Shown: piece after piece, positions 62,367 through 64,000 of the stretch
Layout of the letters: each line of letters begins with the position of its first letter
Numbering within the stretch: position 1 is the stretch's first letter
Assembly: GCA_900095095.1 (NCBI GenBank)
Contig: FMBT01000331.1
Location: 124,001 to 188,000, forward strand
Direction: 5' to 3'
DNA from: Fragilariopsis cylindrus CCMP1102
Taxonomy: Eukaryota > Bacillariophyta > Bacillariophyceae > Bacillariales > Bacillariaceae
DNA: 64,000 nucleotides
Notes under the pieces: model-generated
The model's input: the letters and a program-made list of their open reading frames with translations, nothing else
Databases searched by the model: none
Told to the model about the DNA's origin: nothing
Made by a program: the position numbers and the translations under genes

Positions 62367-64000
62367 TTACCGTTTACCGGATACGACCGCTTTCTTATAT
62401 GCCTCGAATGCAGCCTTGTTGCTACTACCTTGCAAAACTTGAACTTTACGGTTTTCGACTACCAATAAAGTGTTGCAAACACTTGTCAATAAGTGTTGGT
62501 CGTGACTCACTAATAATACACCACCTCGAAAATTGCGGATGGCTTCGATTAAAGCTGCAGTCGTTTCTAGATCCAAATGATTCGTCGGTCATCCAATACT
62601 AGCAAATGAGGTTTACGGTACATGGCTAAAGCCAAACATAAACGACACTTTTGTCCACCTGACATGGTATGTATTAATTGAACTGGCAACACCATTCCGC
62701 CCAGACCAAAATTTGCTAAATAACGTCTTAATTCACCGATGTGGGTATTGCTACGATCTCCTGGATACCGATCGACCATTGTCGAAAGGGGTGTACCGTC
62801 AGGATCAAGTTGCTCCAGCTGATGCTGTGCCAAATATTCAATCTTACATTGGGGATTAATTTTCGCTTCTCCTGACACTGGTTTTAGACCACCGACGCAT
62901 AACTTAACGAGTGTACTGATGAAAGTAATTAAGATTGTGCCAAAAAAAAAGACAAGAAAAGTTAGCATTTCATTTGCGGGGGTGCAAGAGGGGGGGGGGG
63001 GGCAACAGAAACTTTAGTCCCAAGAAAAAAGAAACAAGATTTTTTGCATACCTCTTGCCACAACCGTTACGTCCTAAAAGTGCTACGCGTGAAGTCAGGT
63101 CAATAGTCAAATCGACATCTTCTAAGAGGATATCATTTTCATTGTATCCAAATTTCACTTGCTCAAGCTGGATCATCTCCTTATCGAATGAACCAGGATC
63201 GGGGAAGATTAAGACGACCTCTTCCTCCTCTTCAACTTCTTCTATCTCCTGAGCGACGATACCGTCTGAGGCTTTCCATTTTTTACCCTCCTGTGACATT
63301 ACACCAATCTTGTCAAGTTTTTTCTGCTTAGATTTACGTTGCCTACTAGCCTTAACACCATTTTCACCCGCCTGTGCATGCAGATCGATATATTTCTGTA
63401 AATGTGCTCGTTTCGCTTCCTGCTGTTCTCGTTGACGTGATTGACGGATCTTATTTTCAATAAGACAGATTCATAATTAGATATATCACCTTTGTATGTT
63501 GTTAAAGTACTACCATGGAAATGTACAACATCGGTTACAACTTCATCCAAGAAACAACGATCGTGAGAAACAACGACCAATGTTCCCGTAAAGTTTTTGT
63601 AAGATACCGTTCTAACCACAAAACTGCTTCCAATCTAAATGATTGTCGGTTCATCTAGTAGTAACAATGATGGGTTGGCAAACAATGCACACGATAATGA
63701 TACACGCATCCTCCATCCACCACTCAAAGCAGATGTTGGTTTATCTTGCATCTCAGGTGTAAATCCAAGTCCAGCTAGAACTTTTCTCGCTCGCGGCTCA
63801 GGATCCCACCTTCTACAGATTCAATTTCACTTAAACGATTATGCGCCCCGACCAATTGCTGCCTTAATTTCTTCCTTCGTTCTTCTTTATTAGCTTCAAT
63901 CTCAGCAGCTGTTTCCGTTGTTGTTTTAGTGGAGTCAGATGATTTAGTTTTCTTCTTCTTCTTATCTTTCAGCGCCTTCCTTTGTACCATTGTGAGTTTC
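62367..64000 (-). CDS. ABC-F family ATPase, C-terminal two thirds (partial at window edge)
   Basis: Both nucleotide-binding domains are visible. NBD1 part: [29 protein letters not shown]..., then [20 protein letters not shown]. The inter-domain linker is basic ([28 protein letters not shown]). NBD2: Walker [18 protein letters not shown], split by a 136-bp intron (62916-63051, GTATGC...CAG), [39 protein letters not shown]...[13 protein letters not shown], and [15 protein letters not shown] proteins act on ribosomes (GCN20/ABCF1-3 types) rather than in transport. At least six single-base deletions break the frame (near 63806, 63649, 63642, 63594, 63468 and 62592), including inside both DEPTNHLD motifs. 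A TTTACCG heptamer repeated three times (62359-62379) ends the frame early. The gene continues beyond 64000. Confidence 0.9.

Noticed and set aside
1-64000. tRNA, rRNA and snRNA genes, CRISPR arrays, operons
   Set aside because: I looked for A/B-box-like tRNA patterns and direct-repeat/spacer arrays on both strands by eye and saw none; a dedicated RNA search would be needed to exclude tRNA and snRNA genes.

Overview
This is AT-rich nuclear DNA from a protist, most probably a diatom. The evidence is: spliceosomal introns of about 135-345 bp with GT-AG ends inside compact genes; four proteins that start with a signal peptide followed by a diatom-type plastid cleavage motif (SAF or DAF core); Pro/Ser/Thr-rich PSxxP repeats typical of stramenopile surface proteins; DUF4116, GT61 and MYND families that are expanded in diatoms; and very long Asn, Ser, Asp and Gln runs encoded by trinucleotide repeats. 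Nothing looks prokaryotic: there are no operons, no CRISPR and no rRNA.

Layout. 1-6 kb: the 5' end of an ARM-like repeat gene (-), a 203-aa unknown protein (+) and an intron-containing zinc-finger protein (-). 7-14 kb: an F-box/LRR gene (-) divergent from a plastid-targeted GNAT acetyltransferase (+), an unknown acidic protein (-) divergent from a DUF1275 membrane protein (+), a small unknown gene and a tandem repeat. 15-26 kb: a GT61-like glycosyltransferase, SPT4 elongation factor, a nuclear helical-repeat protein with a duplicated N-terminus, a Cys-rich type I membrane protein, a 45-aa single-pass microprotein and a four-TM protein with two introns. 27-40 kb: a MYND protein, a plastid SET-domain methyltransferase, a decayed transposon-like ORF, a DUF4116 protein, a second ARM-like protein and a patatin-like lipase. 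41-50 kb: a broken PSxxP surface-protein gene, a plastid-targeted ankyrin plus DEDDy 3'-5' exonuclease fusion, a two-TM protein and a helical-repeat protein interrupted by TAG. 50-64 kb: a SOUL heme-binding protein, an internally duplicated unknown protein, a Whirly ssDNA-binding protein, a protein kinase, an unknown plastid-targeted protein and an ABC-F ATPase that runs off the right edge.

The genes do not form one pathway. Themes are organelle-targeted proteins (GNAT, SET methyltransferase, exonuclease fusion, Whirly) and nuclear information processing (SPT4, MYND, F-box, ABC-F). Many genes show recent local duplication of short segments.

The most important caution concerns sequence quality. 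Six separate genes are broken by about 18 single-base shifts. Every shift is explained by one missing base, mostly in A, T or G runs, and some fall inside the invariant ABC-F signature motifs. This looks like residual homopolymer error in a long-read assembly rather than mass pseudogenisation, so gene models should be corrected before function is judged. I found no clear new multi-gene system. The best novel leads are the plastid ankyrin-exonuclease fusion, the microprotein at 24.1 kb, the stop-free intron in the SET gene, and gene duplications that carried a start codon or a stop codon with them.
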